Shown piece after piece: positions 35,388 to 44,749 of a DNA stretch of 64,000 nt. Made by a program: the position numbers and the translations under genes. The stretch is taken from assembly GCA_903932145.1 (NCBI GenBank), contig CAIZFE010000003.1:62001-126000 (forward strand), read 5' to 3'. Source of the stretch: an uncultured Rhodopila sp. GTDB taxonomy: Bacteria > Pseudomonadota > Alphaproteobacteria > Acetobacterales > Acetobacteraceae. The notes below the pieces were generated by a model that had not been told where the DNA came from, made no database searches, and saw only the letters and a list, made by a program, of their open reading frames with translations. The stretch's first letter is position 1; each line of letters opens with the position of its first letter.

Positions 35388-37115
35388 TTGTTTGCCGGCT
35401 CGATCCCACCAAAGCGATGACGCGGAGACGGCTGCGATAAACGCCGGCAACCACATGATCCGGCTTTGGTAGCGATCGTGCGGTGCGGACAGGGCGCCGG
35501 TAATCGCGGCACTCAGGGGCAAAACAAGGAGTGTTCCCGCCACGAAGCCGGCGCAGGCATGGCGACGCGAGATCGCGACCGGCAACAGGCCAATGCACAC
35601 AATGACCCCCGCCAGTTCGACGATCATATGGATCATGCTCAGAGGTGCCGGGACAGCCAATGCGCCCGATTGCTGGCGCGCGGACGCATAGGCGGCGCGT
35701 TCCCGAATCGGGAAATCAAGCTCGATCCAAGGCGTAACCTGAACGGGCCAGGGGTTCAGGCCGTCGCCGCTGCTGAATCGGGTCAGTTGCTCCGCTGCGT
35801 TGGCCAGGACGAGAGTAGCCTCACCAACAGGGTCCGCCGTCAGTGCTGCCCAAAGTATTGCGCCCGCATCCCGCGATACGGCTTTCGGGCCACCGGCCCG
35901 GGTCAGCGGGCTGTCCGGTGCCCACAAAAAATCGTCGGATGTCGCTGGAAAGCTGTCGAGGAACGGGCACAGACGCCAGTGTCCCGCTGGGCAATCGCGG
36001 CGCAGGGCCGTCATCCCGGGCCCGTCATAGATGACCCGAGCCAGGAGAAAGACGTTCCCGAACGGCGCGATTGCGAAAAATCCGTGGGCGGCAAGGTTGA
36101 CGGTACACACTGCAAACAGCGCAAGGGCAGGGGGGAGAACGATCAGCGGCCACCGACGAAGCGGCCGATGCCGCTGATCCCGGTCGTGATAGTTTGGCTT
36201 GTCGGCGGAGGCATCCAGGTATGCGGTGGGGGCAGAACATTCTTTTCCCGGTCGGGGCTTCATTCTTTCCGACATGCCGGGCCAAGCCCCATAGGCGTCA
36301 GGATAGGCCGTCGAGTGGGGGGGATTTGCCCATTCGTCATGGCCGGGCTCGGCCCCATGGGCATCAGGATAAGCCGCCGGGTGGCGAGGATTTGCCCCTT
36401 CGTCATGACCGGGCTTGGCCCGGTCACCCGGGACTTTGCTCGGCGCGGCATATGAAGTCGTGGGTGGCCGGGCCAAGCCCGGCCATGACGGAGAGAGGAA
36501 AGCCACGCCCGTGGCACAAACCTTCTCCGACCGGCGCTTAACCTGATGCCAATGCGACCTATCCGCGCCTCCTATCGCCGCTTCTGTTGCGGCCAGCACG
36601 GGCGCCAGCACGCACGCCAAGGGCACGCTCGATTGCTGGCTGGCGATCATGAACGCGGCTAACCCGACCAGCAGAACCCGCTCCCGCCCGGACAATCGCT
36701 CCGGCACACACGTCAACAGGCACAGCACCAACACAAGCAACGGCGTAAACACATCCGGCATCAATTCGCAAACGATCCAAGGCAACCAGGTGCAAACCGA
36801 CAGCACCGCCACCCCGGCGACGAACACCCACCCGGACAAACCGGGTGCCAGCACGCGGCAGACCAGCCACAGCAGCCACGCCGTCATCAGTGCCTGCGCC
36901 ACCACCACCGGCCAGAGTGTCACCGTGGCGTGCAGCGGCAGCATAAACAGCGAGTAAAACACCGGCCGATCCCAACCGGCATACAAGTGAATCGCCTGGG
37001 ACAGATACGTGCCGGTATCGGCGAACACGATCGGATAGAAATTCCACAGCGCCGGCCACAGCAACAACGCCGCGGCGACCGGGACGGAAAAAATGGCTGG
37101 CCGGTTAGCCGCCAT
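35346..37115 (-). CDS. polytopic membrane protein carrying an in-frame repeat insertion
   Basis: The 589-residue product has an N-terminal bundle of about six membrane segments (WPALWNFYPIVFADTGTYLS; QALMTAWLLWLVCRVL) and a C-terminal one (VELAGVIVCIGLLPVAI). Between them a hydrophilic stretch of about 110 residues (roughly 205-320) is encoded by repeats: SWPGLARPPTTSYAAPSKVP and two 22-residue units with PGHDEGANP and PGHDEWANP. Such peptides are typical translations of palindromic repeat elements. The remaining protein resembles integral-membrane glycosyltransferase-like or unknown proteins of sugar-polymer loci. It overlaps galE upstream by 11 bp and is probably the last gene of the kinase-galE operon. 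Confidence 0.7.
   Translation of the reverse strand: MAANRPAIFSVPVAAALLLWPALWNFYPIVFADTGTYLSQAIHLYAGWDRPVFYSLFMLPLHATVTLWPVVVAQALMTAWLLWLVCRVLAPGLSGWVFVAGVAVLSVCTWLPWIVCELMPDVFTPLLVLVLCLLTCVPERLSGRERVLLVGLAAFMIASQQSSVPLACVLAPVLAATEAAIGGADRSHWHQVKRRSEKVCATGVAFLSPSWPGLARPPTTSYAAPSKVPGDRAKPGHDEGANPRHPAAYPDAHGAEPGHDEWANPPHSTAYPDAYGAWPGMSERMKPRPGKECSAPTAYLDASADKPNYHDRDQRHRPLRRWPLIVLPPALALFAVCTVNLAAHGFFAIAPFGNVFLLARVIYDGPGMTALRRDCPAGHWRLCPFLDSFPATSDDFLWAPDSPLTRAGGPKAVSRDAGAILWAALTADPVGEATLVLANAAEQLTRFSSGDGLNPWPVQVTPWIELDFPIRERAAYASARQQSGALAVPAPLSMIHMIVELAGVIVCIGLLPVAISRRHACAGFVAGTLLVLPLSAAITGALSAPHDRYQSRIMWLPAFIAAVSASSLWWDRAGKQLTPGNVAALPRTR
36271..36495. repeat. tandem palindromic repeats inside a coding region
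   Basis: Unit A starts at 36271, unit B at 36336 and unit C at 36402; B and C starts are 66 bp apart. Units share GTCATGRCCGGGCTYGGCCC and, for A and B, CATCAGGATAAGCC-type interiors. Unit C is a full hairpin: CGTCATGACCGGGCTTGGCC on the left and GGGCCAAGCCCGGCCATGAC on the right, with about 30 bases between. The set keeps the reading frame of the surrounding gene open. Confidence 0.8.
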
Positions 37116-38091
37116 ACCCGTTCGGATGCGCCTGGCGCCACGCGAATGCGGTGCTCACGATATCGTCCAGATCGCCATGCACCGGCCGCCAGCCCGCCTG
37201 TTGCGCCCGCACCGACGACGCCACCAGCACGCCGGCATCGCCCGCCCGGCGTCCCACGATCCGATACGGCACTTTGAGCGCGGACACCCGCTCCACTGAC
37301 GCAATCACCTGCTTTACGGAGTGCCCGGCGCCATTGCCCAAATTCCACACCACGGACGCCTCGCGCAACGCGTCCAGGGCGAGCAGATGGGCCGAGGCCA
37401 GGTCCGACACATGCACGTAATCGCGGATGCAGGTGCCGTCGGCGGTGTTGTAGTCATCGCCATACACGTCCAGCGCGGCGCGACGCCCCAGCGCCGCATC
37501 GATTACCAGCGGGATCAAATGCGATTCCGGACGATGGTCCTCGCCCAGGCGTCCGGCCGGATCGGCGCCGGCGGCGTTGAAATAGCGCAGGCAGGCGCTG
37601 CGCAGCCCATGCACCTGACCGGCCCAGCGCAACGCCCGCTCGATCATCCATTTGCTGTCGCCATAGGCCGATTGCGGATCGATCGGCGCGTCCTCGGGGA
37701 TCGGCGCATCGCTGTCCAGGTTGAACAACGCGGCGGTGGACGACAGCACGAACCGCTCTACGCCATGCCGCACGCAGCCGTCGATCAGCCGGATGCCGTT
37801 GCCCGCGTTATCCTGCAGGTAGCGCAACGGCATGCGCATGCTCTCGCCCACCTGCGACAGCGAGGCGAAGTGAAATACCGCGTCCCAGTGACCGTCCGAC
37901 AGTACCGCATCGATGGCCGCACCATCGTTCAAATCCGCCACGATCAGTGCGACGCCAGCGGGAACCGCTTCGCGATGACCGGTCAGCAGGTTATCCAGCA
38001 CGGTGACGGACTCACCCCGGTCCAGCAGCGCGGCAACCAGATGGCTGCCGACATAACCCGCGCCGCCGGTGACCAGAATACGTTGATTCAT
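37105..38091 (-). CDS. galE: UDP-glucose 4-epimerase
   Basis: The 328-residue protein is a short-chain dehydrogenase-fold GalE. The NAD-binding VTGGAGYVGSHLV is at residues 6-18, the catalytic Ser is in LSSTAALF, and the Tyr-x-x-x-Lys is in SAYGDSKWM near residue 143. RDYVHVSDLASAHLLAL and the sugar-binding CLRYFNAAGADP are also present. It interconverts UDP-glucose and UDP-galactose for polymer synthesis. It starts 6 bp after the tyrosine-kinase gene and overlaps the membrane-protein gene by 11 bp, so it is part of that operon. Confidence 0.93.
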   Translation of the reverse strand: MNQRILVTGGAGYVGSHLVAALLDRGESVTVLDNLLTGHREAVPAGVALIVADLNDGAAIDAVLSDGHWDAVFHFASLSQVGESMRMPLRYLQDNAGNGIRLIDGCVRHGVERFVLSSTAALFNLDSDAPIPEDAPIDPQSAYGDSKWMIERALRWAGQVHGLRSACLRYFNAAGADPAGRLGEDHRPESHLIPLVIDAALGRRAALDVYGDDYNTADGTCIRDYVHVSDLASAHLLALDALREASVVWNLGNGAGHSVKQVIASVERVSALKVPYRIVGRRAGDAGVLVASSVRAQQAGWRPVHGDLDDIVSTAFAWRQAHPNGYGG

Positions 38092-38097
38092 AAAACC

Positions 38098-40362
38098 CTA
38101 CCCCCGGAAATAGGCCTTGTAGCGGCGGTGATATACCCCCGCATCGGCGTAGCCGGACCGAAGATGTACGCGCGCATCCACTCTTGTCATTACAATTCCG
38201 ATGATTTTGGCGTGTGCGGTGTTCAGCACCTCCATCGCGTGAAGCAGCGTCTTGGTTTGGGTCGAGCGCCAGCGGACGCACATAAGCGTGGCATCCGCCA
38301 GTGAAGCCGCGATCCGGGCTTCAGTCATCGCCTCGACCGGAGGGGCGTCGAGCAGGATCAAATCGTAGTGTTCCCGCACCTCCGCCAGCATGTCCCGCAT
38401 GCGATCAGACAGATACAAACCAAGCACCTCGCCGCCGGGTTTGCCGGCTGTGATGAACGCCATGCCGGTCAATGGATCGGTTTGCACCGCATCGCTCCAC
38501 GCAGCGTCCCCCCGCAGCACGTCCAGTAGCCCGGGCGTATTCCGTCCGGCGAGTCGATGCTGGAATGACGCCTGACGCACATCGCATTCGATCGCCAGCA
38601 CCCGTTCGCCGCCCAGTTGAGCGGATCGCCCGAGTGCCAGGGTCAGCACGGATTTTCCTTCCGCCGGGCGGGCGGCCGTGATCGCGATGATGTGCGGACG
38701 ATCACGATGCAGCGCCACGCCGGCGCGCAGCGAACGGATTTGTTCGGCGAATGCGGTCAGCGGCCGGCGCACTACGTAATCATGAATGTTCAGATGGGCG
38801 AGTGCCCGTCTGCCGGCCTCGGGGATCAGCGCGAAACAGGGCAGTCCGGTGGCCCGCCGCAGTTCGTCTCCGCTGTGCAGCGTCGTGTCGGTCAGGTGCA
38901 GGACATACACCAGCAGCAGTCCCAGAAAGATCGCGGCGACGAACGATGCCACCAGGGTCTGCGCCGAGCGGGGATAGGTCGGATACTCCGGCGGGATCGC
39001 CTGCGATATTTCGTGCCCTTCGGAGGATTCGATGGCGGCCTGCTGCGCGGTCTGCTGGATACGTTCCAGCACTGACTGCAACTGTCCCCGTGCCGCATCC
39101 AGGTCGCGTGTCATGGCGTTCAGAGGGATCTGTGCCAGTGAAGATTTTTCCGCCGCTGTCTTTGCGACGGCCAGGATGTCCTCCAGCGCCGCCACCCGAT
39201 CCGTGGCGGCGCGCTGCTCCGCCTCGGTCGCTGACACGACGCGGGCGATCTCGGCGGCGAGGGCGCGTTGGCCGTCCGCGTATTGGCGCGTCAGGGTTTG
39301 GACTTCGGGATAGGCGGAACCGAACCGCGCTTGCCGCGCATCGATCTGGCCCGCCAGTTGTTCTTGCACCGCGCGAAGCTGCGCCACGGATGGCGCCACC
39401 GCGGCCTGGGCCTGCGCCCCGATCCGCCCGCGTGCCGCGTCCAGCCGGGCGGTTGCGGCGGCGCGCTCCGACTGGGCTTTGACGAGGTCTTCCGTCAGAT
39501 GGGTGATTTCCTCGGTATCGGTGCCGGCATGCATGCCCTGGCTGAGGCCGTTTTCCGTGCGGTATTGGGACATGCTCTGTTCCGCCTGCGTGACCTGACG
39601 GCGGAGGTCAGCAGCCTGACGGGTCAGCAATACGGTCGCGGCGTCCACCAGCCGGTGTTTCGCGGCATACTGGCCCTTGATGTAAGCGTCCATCGCGTTA
39701 TTCACCGCGGCCGCCGCTACCAGTGGATCGTCCGCGACGAAGCTGACCTCTACGACGTGGGAGAATTTAACAGGCGAGGCATGCAGGGCGTCCTGCACGG
39801 CCAGCAGTGTCAGATCGCGCGCCCGATCGAGCGTTGGCCCATAAACGGGATCCTCTGGTGGTGCATCGGTTTCCATCCCCAGTATTCCGAACAACCATGC
39901 CGCGGTACGACGTAGCGGGCCAGGGGGGCGCAGCGCGGCGTTAAAGTGCGGGTTGCCGAACAGGTTTCCGCGTTCGGCCACTTTTTGCGCGATCGACAGG
40001 CTGCGCAGAACCTCCGCCTGGCTCGCCATCATCGCTTCGGTGGTGGGCGTGTCGCGCAGGATGCTTTGCAACTCGCGCGGTTTGTATTCGCTGGGATCGT
40101 AAATCAGTGAACCGGTGGCGGTGTACAGCGGGGTGATCTGTTGCAGCGTCAACCAGCCGAAGAATGGAACCAACAGGATGACCGCCAGCAGGGTCATGCG
40201 GCGTTGGCGGACGGCCGAAACAAATCCCGACAATGTGTCGCGCTGTAGGTCGGGTGCAGCGGGTCGCCCGTCCCGTTTCACGAGCGTCGCGGCCGGTGTG
40301 GTATCGGTTTGGGTGTCGGGCATCCGGCTGGTGCGGCCTTTTTTGGGTCGTGCCCGGGGCAT
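38098..40362 (-). CDS. exopolysaccharide co-polymerase / tyrosine autokinase (Wzc/ExoP type)
   Basis: The 754-residue protein has a Wzz-like N-terminal domain with a first membrane segment (TLLAVILLVPFFGWLTL), a long periplasmic coiled-coil stretch, a second segment (VASFVAAIFLGLLLVYVLH) and a C-terminal BY-kinase. The kinase has Walker A AEGKS (Lys571), Walker A' LAIECDVRQ and Walker B LILLDAPP (near 670). The tail has a tyrosine cluster (Tyr738, 744, 748, 751) for autophosphorylation. It controls chain length and export of exopolysaccharide. The start could be the ATG at 40323 instead. galE and the repeat-bearing membrane gene follow. Confidence 0.9.
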   Translation of the reverse strand: MPRARPKKGRTSRMPDTQTDTTPAATLVKRDGRPAAPDLQRDTLSGFVSAVRQRRMTLLAVILLVPFFGWLTLQQITPLYTATGSLIYDPSEYKPRELQSILRDTPTTEAMMASQAEVLRSLSIAQKVAERGNLFGNPHFNAALRPPGPLRRTAAWLFGILGMETDAPPEDPVYGPTLDRARDLTLLAVQDALHASPVKFSHVVEVSFVADDPLVAAAAVNNAMDAYIKGQYAAKHRLVDAATVLLTRQAADLRRQVTQAEQSMSQYRTENGLSQGMHAGTDTEEITHLTEDLVKAQSERAAATARLDAARGRIGAQAQAAVAPSVAQLRAVQEQLAGQIDARQARFGSAYPEVQTLTRQYADGQRALAAEIARVVSATEAEQRAATDRVAALEDILAVAKTAAEKSSLAQIPLNAMTRDLDAARGQLQSVLERIQQTAQQAAIESSEGHEISQAIPPEYPTYPRSAQTLVASFVAAIFLGLLLVYVLHLTDTTLHSGDELRRATGLPCFALIPEAGRRALAHLNIHDYVVRRPLTAFAEQIRSLRAGVALHRDRPHIIAITAARPAEGKSVLTLALGRSAQLGGERVLAIECDVRQASFQHRLAGRNTPGLLDVLRGDAAWSDAVQTDPLTGMAFITAGKPGGEVLGLYLSDRMRDMLAEVREHYDLILLDAPPVEAMTEARIAASLADATLMCVRWRSTQTKTLLHAMEVLNTAHAKIIGIVMTRVDARVHLRSGYADAGVYHRRYKAYFRG

Positions 40363-40540
40363 GTTACCCGAGGCGAAGGTGGAACAGCCCCCCGTATTAG
40401 GCCGGAAATAGTTAATGATTCGTTAATGCCCCGGCGTTTTCCCGTGTGATGGGAGAAATTGTCTGCCGATTGCCCCGAGGCCGAGCGTTAACAAACCGCT
40501 CCGGCCGGTTCATACCCGTATCACGTGGGAGACAAGCCAG

Positions 40541-41923
40541 ATGACAGACGTGCAGTCAGTTTACCAATGCGGCCTGGACGGGCCGCCGTTGGGTCCCAAC
40601 CAACGCGGGACCAGGCGCGTGGCCGTGATCGGGGCCGGGGCCAGCGGTCTGTGTTCGGCCAAATACCTGCTGCAATCCGGTTTCGACGTGACATTGTTCG
40701 AGATCGGCAGCCAGATCGGCGGCATGTGGTGCTTCAATAACGACAGCGGCCGGTCCTCGGCCTATCGGACATTGCACATTAACACGTCCCGAGGCGTCAC
40801 GCGGTTCAGCGACCTGGATTTCGATGCCGAGACCCAGCCGTTTCCCGACCACACCGACATGCATCGCTATCTGGTGCAGTACGCGGACCATTTTGGTGTA
40901 ACGCCCCGCATCCGCTTCAACAGCAGGGTTTCGGCCATTCGTGCGGCGTTCGACCCCATGCGGGAACCCGCGGTGTGGGACGTCGAACTGGCGGATGGGT
41001 CGGTCGAGCGGTTCGATGCCGTGCTGGTCGCAACCGGCCACCTGACCAAACCGATGCACGTGCCGGAGTTGCAGGCGTTCGGCGAAGGCTATTTGCATGC
41101 GCATTATTATCGGGAACCGGAGCCCTTCGTCGGTAAACGCATCTGCGTTGTCGGAGTCGGCAACAGTGCGTGCGACATCGCCAGCGATGTGTGCGTAACG
41201 TCTCGCGGGACCGTGCTGGTGGCCAGATCCGGCGTAACGATATTGCCGAAGCTATTGTTTGGACGGCCGTTCACCGATATCACCGCGCAGATCCAGCGAC
41301 CCTGGATACCCCGGAAACTACGCCAGAAGCTGGTTCGGGCCCTGGTGTGGCTGGCGCATGGGGATATGACCAGGCTTGGATTTAAGCGCTCAACGACGCT
41401 GAGCCATGTGACCTCCAACGGCACGGTCACAACGGATATCGCCTATCGCCGCATCACCGTGAAACAGGGGATCGAGGCTGTCGATGGACATCGCATCCGG
41501 TTCGTTGACGGCACCGAGGCGGAGTTCGACACGCTGATCGCGGCGACGGGATATCGTATCGATTTGGATATGCTGCCGCCGGATGTCGTGCGGGTGGAGG
41601 ACAACCGGTTGGATCTATACATGAGGATCGTGCCTCCGGGATGGCCGGGACTGTTCCTGATGGGGTTCTTCAATACCGATACCGCCCTGAACATGGTGTT
41701 CGAGCATCAGGCCCGCTGGGTGCGCGAGCATCTGCTCGGCAACGCCGCGCTGCCGTCCGATACCGAGATGCAACAGGCGATCACCGACCGCACCGCCTGG
41801 TACAAAAGCCAGTATCGCGACAGTGCTCGGCATACGATCGAAGAAGAGCACGTGCGCTATCTCACCGATCTTCGCACGACCCTGAAGGCCGCCATGAGGA
41901 AAGGGCCGGTGCGGGTGGGGTAA
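40541..41923 (+). CDS. flavin-containing monooxygenase
   Basis: The 460-residue protein has two Rossmann motifs, GAGASGLCSAKYL for FAD and VGVGNSACDIASD for NADP, with the FMO signature FGEGYLHAHYY between them, and IAATGYRIDL near the end. This matches class B flavin monooxygenases that oxidize N- or S-containing soft nucleophiles. The ATG is preceded by GTGGGAGACAAGCCAG. It is divergent from the polysaccharide kinase operon, 178 bp away, and nothing nearby fixes its substrate. Confidence 0.88.
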   Translation: MTDVQSVYQCGLDGPPLGPNQRGTRRVAVIGAGASGLCSAKYLLQSGFDVTLFEIGSQIGGMWCFNNDSGRSSAYRTLHINTSRGVTRFSDLDFDAETQPFPDHTDMHRYLVQYADHFGVTPRIRFNSRVSAIRAAFDPMREPAVWDVELADGSVERFDAVLVATGHLTKPMHVPELQAFGEGYLHAHYYREPEPFVGKRICVVGVGNSACDIASDVCVTSRGTVLVARSGVTILPKLLFGRPFTDITAQIQRPWIPRKLRQKLVRALVWLAHGDMTRLGFKRSTTLSHVTSNGTVTTDIAYRRITVKQGIEAVDGHRIRFVDGTEAEFDTLIAATGYRIDLDMLPPDVVRVEDNRLDLYMRIVPPGWPGLFLMGFFNTDTALNMVFEHQARWVREHLLGNAALPSDTEMQQAITDRTAWYKSQYRDSARHTIEEEHVRYLTDLRTTLKAAMRKGPVRVG

Positions 41924-42052
41924 TAGGGGTGGCAAGCTCTTAACTGGATGCTGCCGCGCCAGCCAAAGAGATAGTCACACATAATGTTGATCGCAACAAA
42001 AGAGCGATTGTGTAATATCGGTCTGCGTTGGGGGACGACGCTCCCACCCATC

Positions 42053-42081
42053 GTCATGGCCCGGATAACCTGGGCCATGAC
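42053..42081. repeat. palindromic repeat element, short copy
   Basis: GTCATGGCCCGG and CTGGGCCATGAC form a 12-base inverted repeat around ATAAC. The core is the same as in the elements at 36402 and 62479. It lies between the monooxygenase and the Liv-type receptor genes and could act as a weak transcription stop. Confidence 0.7.
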
Positions 42082-42215
42082 GGAATTGGAATGGTGGTAT
42101 GTCACTATCAATGCGGATTGGTAAATGTTTGTAGTTATCGATCCTGCAATACTGCCTTAGGCCCACGCCGACCTTGTCAGCACCTCGTGTTAAGATAAAT
42201 GCCGGAGGACGATCA

Positions 42216-43421
42216 GTGCACAAGCCGCTCCATTATCTCATCGCGATAACCCTGACGCTGGCCTCCGCCACGGGTCGGGCTGATGAGAAAAAATACGGCC
42301 CGGGCGTGACCGACACTGAGATTAAGATAGGCAATTCAATGCCCTACAGCGGCCCGGCTTCCTCCTTCGGAACGGTTGGCAGAGCCCAGGCAGCCTATTA
42401 CCGGATGATCAACGAACAGGGCGGCGTCAACGGCCGCAAAATCACGTTCAGCACGATCGACGACGGCTACAGCCCGCCGAAATCCGCTGAAAATGCCCGC
42501 CGCCTCGTCGAACAAGATGATGTGCTTGGTATTTTCGGTTCCCTGGGAACACCTGGCAACGTCGCGATGCAGCGCTATCTGAACGATCACAAAGTGCCGC
42601 ATTTCTTCGTCTTCAGCGGCGTCGCGCGTTTCCGCAACCCTGAGGTCTACCCATGGACGATTGGCGGCGATCTGGCCTTCATCAACGAAACGAAAGCCTT
42701 CGCCCGCTATATCCTCGATACGCAAACCGACCCGAAGATAGGCGTGCTTTATCAGAACGACGACTTCGGAAAAGACCATCTCGCCGGCTTGCGGCAAGGC
42801 CTGGGCGATAAGGCAACCGCCGCGATCATCAAAGCGGTTTCCTACGAACCCACCGACCCGACGGTCGACTCCCAAATCATCGAACTCCAGCAGTCGGGCG
42901 CCACCACCGTCCTGCTCGCGACCATACCGAAGTTCGCCGCGCAGGCGATCCGCAAGATGCACGACATCGGCTGGACTCCACTGAAGCTGTTGGCCTACCC
43001 GGGCGCGACGATCCCCGGCGCCTTGAAACCGGCAGGACTGGATGCATCCGTCGGCGTCGTAACGGCGGAGTTCGTCAAAGTGCCGGGGGATCCCGCCTGG
43101 GCCAACGACCCGGAGATGCTGGCGTACCTTGGCTTCATCAAGACATACGCGCCGGACCTGGACCCAAACGACAAACTCACCGTCTTTGGCTATTACAACG
43201 CGGCGATCGTCGTGGCCTTGCTGCGGCAATGCGGGGATAATCTGACGCGCGAAAACGTTCAGGCCAAGGCCACGCATCTTAAGGACGTGACTATTCCGAT
43301 GCTGCTTCCGGGTATCACGCTGAATACCAGGCCGGATGACTATTCGCCGATCAAGCAGATGCAGTTGCAACGATTCGATGGCACCGGCTGGGTGATGATC
43401 GGCGGTATCGCTGGCGGGTAA
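42216..43421 (+). CDS. branched-chain amino-acid-type ABC transporter substrate-binding protein
   Basis: The 401-residue protein has a signal peptide (LIAITLTLASATGRA) and the periplasmic Liv-type two-lobe fold: GVTDTEIKIGNSMPYSGP, INEQGGVNGRKITF and VLYQNDDFGKDHLAGL. Members bind branched-chain amino acids, amides, aromatic acids or similar compounds. I chose GTG at 42216 because GGAGGA lies seven bases before it; an earlier TTG at 42174 has no such site. No permease genes adjoin, so the receptor is orphan. Confidence 0.88.
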   Translation: MHKPLHYLIAITLTLASATGRADEKKYGPGVTDTEIKIGNSMPYSGPASSFGTVGRAQAAYYRMINEQGGVNGRKITFSTIDDGYSPPKSAENARRLVEQDDVLGIFGSLGTPGNVAMQRYLNDHKVPHFFVFSGVARFRNPEVYPWTIGGDLAFINETKAFARYILDTQTDPKIGVLYQNDDFGKDHLAGLRQGLGDKATAAIIKAVSYEPTDPTVDSQIIELQQSGATTVLLATIPKFAAQAIRKMHDIGWTPLKLLAYPGATIPGALKPAGLDASVGVVTAEFVKVPGDPAWANDPEMLAYLGFIKTYAPDLDPNDKLTVFGYYNAAIVVALLRQCGDNLTRENVQAKATHLKDVTIPMLLPGITLNTRPDDYSPIKQMQLQRFDGTGWVMIGGIAGG

Positions 43422-43436
43422 GACCCCGCATAACCG

Positions 43437-44501
43437 TTACAGCCGAGCCATTACGGTGCGAGAGAATTCCTCGGCCAGCCGCCACTTGGTTTCGTTTCCG
43501 ACAGCGAAAATCATTTCCTGTAGCCCATCCTTTTCCAGGCCGCGGATTTGCTCGACGAGTTCATCCGCGGTTCCTACCAGACAAGTGTCGCGAATGAGTT
43601 GTTCGTCTATCAGCGCCGCTTCTCCAGGATGCAAATCCGTGTAGTGGAATTCGTGAGTGCGGAAATGCCGATGTTCGGGCGGTGTCTGCTCCACCAGGGC
43701 ACAATAGGGTTTCCAGATGCGGCGCAGAAAGTCCGGTGGCTCGATCCCGGTTTCATGCACAACGTCGTAAAAATAATAGACACTGGCCATCACGTTCGCG
43801 CCGATCGTCCGTTTCACTCGATCGGAGTCCGCCGCCTCCCCGGGCTGCAGCAGCACGACGCTGGTCAGGGTGGCGTTGCGAAAACCGGTCATGTCGCGGC
43901 CGTTGCGCGCGGCCCCTTGTCTGGCGTGACCCAGCGCGTCCTGTATCGGGACGCCACGCGGAGGAATGGCGAACACCAGACCATCGCCGTATTCCCCGGC
44001 CAGCGCCATCGCCCGGGGACCGAAACCCGACACATACATCGGTATCCGCGGCTTCAGGTTCATGAACCGCGTCTCGTGCCGCAGCATCTTCACCGGACGG
44101 GTGCGGCCCGCGAAGGTGTAATCGACCACCTCGGCATCCAGCAGGCCGCGCATCACCCGCAAATATTCGCCGAACGCCGCCATCTTCATCGGCTTTTGGC
44201 CCATGGTGCGCATTGCGGTGTTACCGGTGCCGATGCCAAGGAACACCCGGCCCGGAGCCATGCGGTTCAGCGTTGCCATCGCCGCGACCTGAACAGGTGG
44301 AATGCGGGTGCCGCAAATCGCGGTGCCGGGGCCGATACGCAGACGTCTCGTTTGCTGTGCCGCCAGGGCGCAAACCATATAGACGTCGGAATACATCATC
44401 TGACTGTCGGCCACCCAGGCGGAATCGTAGCCGAGGTTCTCGATGAAACTGAAGAAGCCGATTTCGTCGATGTCCGACATGACGCAGAAGCCGAACTTCA
44501 T
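43437..44501 (-). CDS. luciferase-like (LLM class) flavin-dependent oxidoreductase
   Basis: The 354-residue TIM-barrel protein starts MKFGFCVMSDIDEIGFFSFI and has ENLGYDSAWVADSQ, IGPGTAICGTRIPPVQVAAM, LNRMAPGRVFLGIGTGN and ISGFGPRAMALAGEYGDG-type motifs of F420 or FMN-dependent luciferase-like enzymes. The ATG at 44501 has AGGAAGG upstream. Substrate and cofactor (FMN or F420) cannot be decided. It is convergent with the Liv-type receptor, 15 bp apart. Confidence 0.85.
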   Translation of the reverse strand: MKFGFCVMSDIDEIGFFSFIENLGYDSAWVADSQMMYSDVYMVCALAAQQTRRLRIGPGTAICGTRIPPVQVAAMATLNRMAPGRVFLGIGTGNTAMRTMGQKPMKMAAFGEYLRVMRGLLDAEVVDYTFAGRTRPVKMLRHETRFMNLKPRIPMYVSGFGPRAMALAGEYGDGLVFAIPPRGVPIQDALGHARQGAARNGRDMTGFRNATLTSVVLLQPGEAADSDRVKRTIGANVMASVYYFYDVVHETGIEPPDFLRRIWKPYCALVEQTPPEHRHFRTHEFHYTDLHPGEAALIDEQLIRDTCLVGTADELVEQIRGLEKDGLQEMIFAVGNETKWRLAEEFSRTVMARL

Positions 44502-44749
44502 CACCGCGTTCCTTCCTCGGATGCCCAATGCGTTTGCGCACAGGATCGATTGCGACCCCGGCGACGCAACTCCCCACTGTGAGTAAACAGCCGGTCAGCA
44601 CCTCACGCAATGTTCCTGGCCGGCGAACCCGGGCGTCCACGCCGGAATGGACCCTGCCTTCACCACCGCTGCTCTGATGTACAGGGAACCGCGGTTGGCT
44701 CGCTGAATCCAATTGCTCCGACGCGGTGCGGCGTGGCAGACAGCGCGCC

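Noticed and set aside
36271-36495. Possible CRISPR array from the repeated units
   Set aside because: Units are palindromic, unevenly diverged and lack unique spacers of constant size; they fit a REP-type element.
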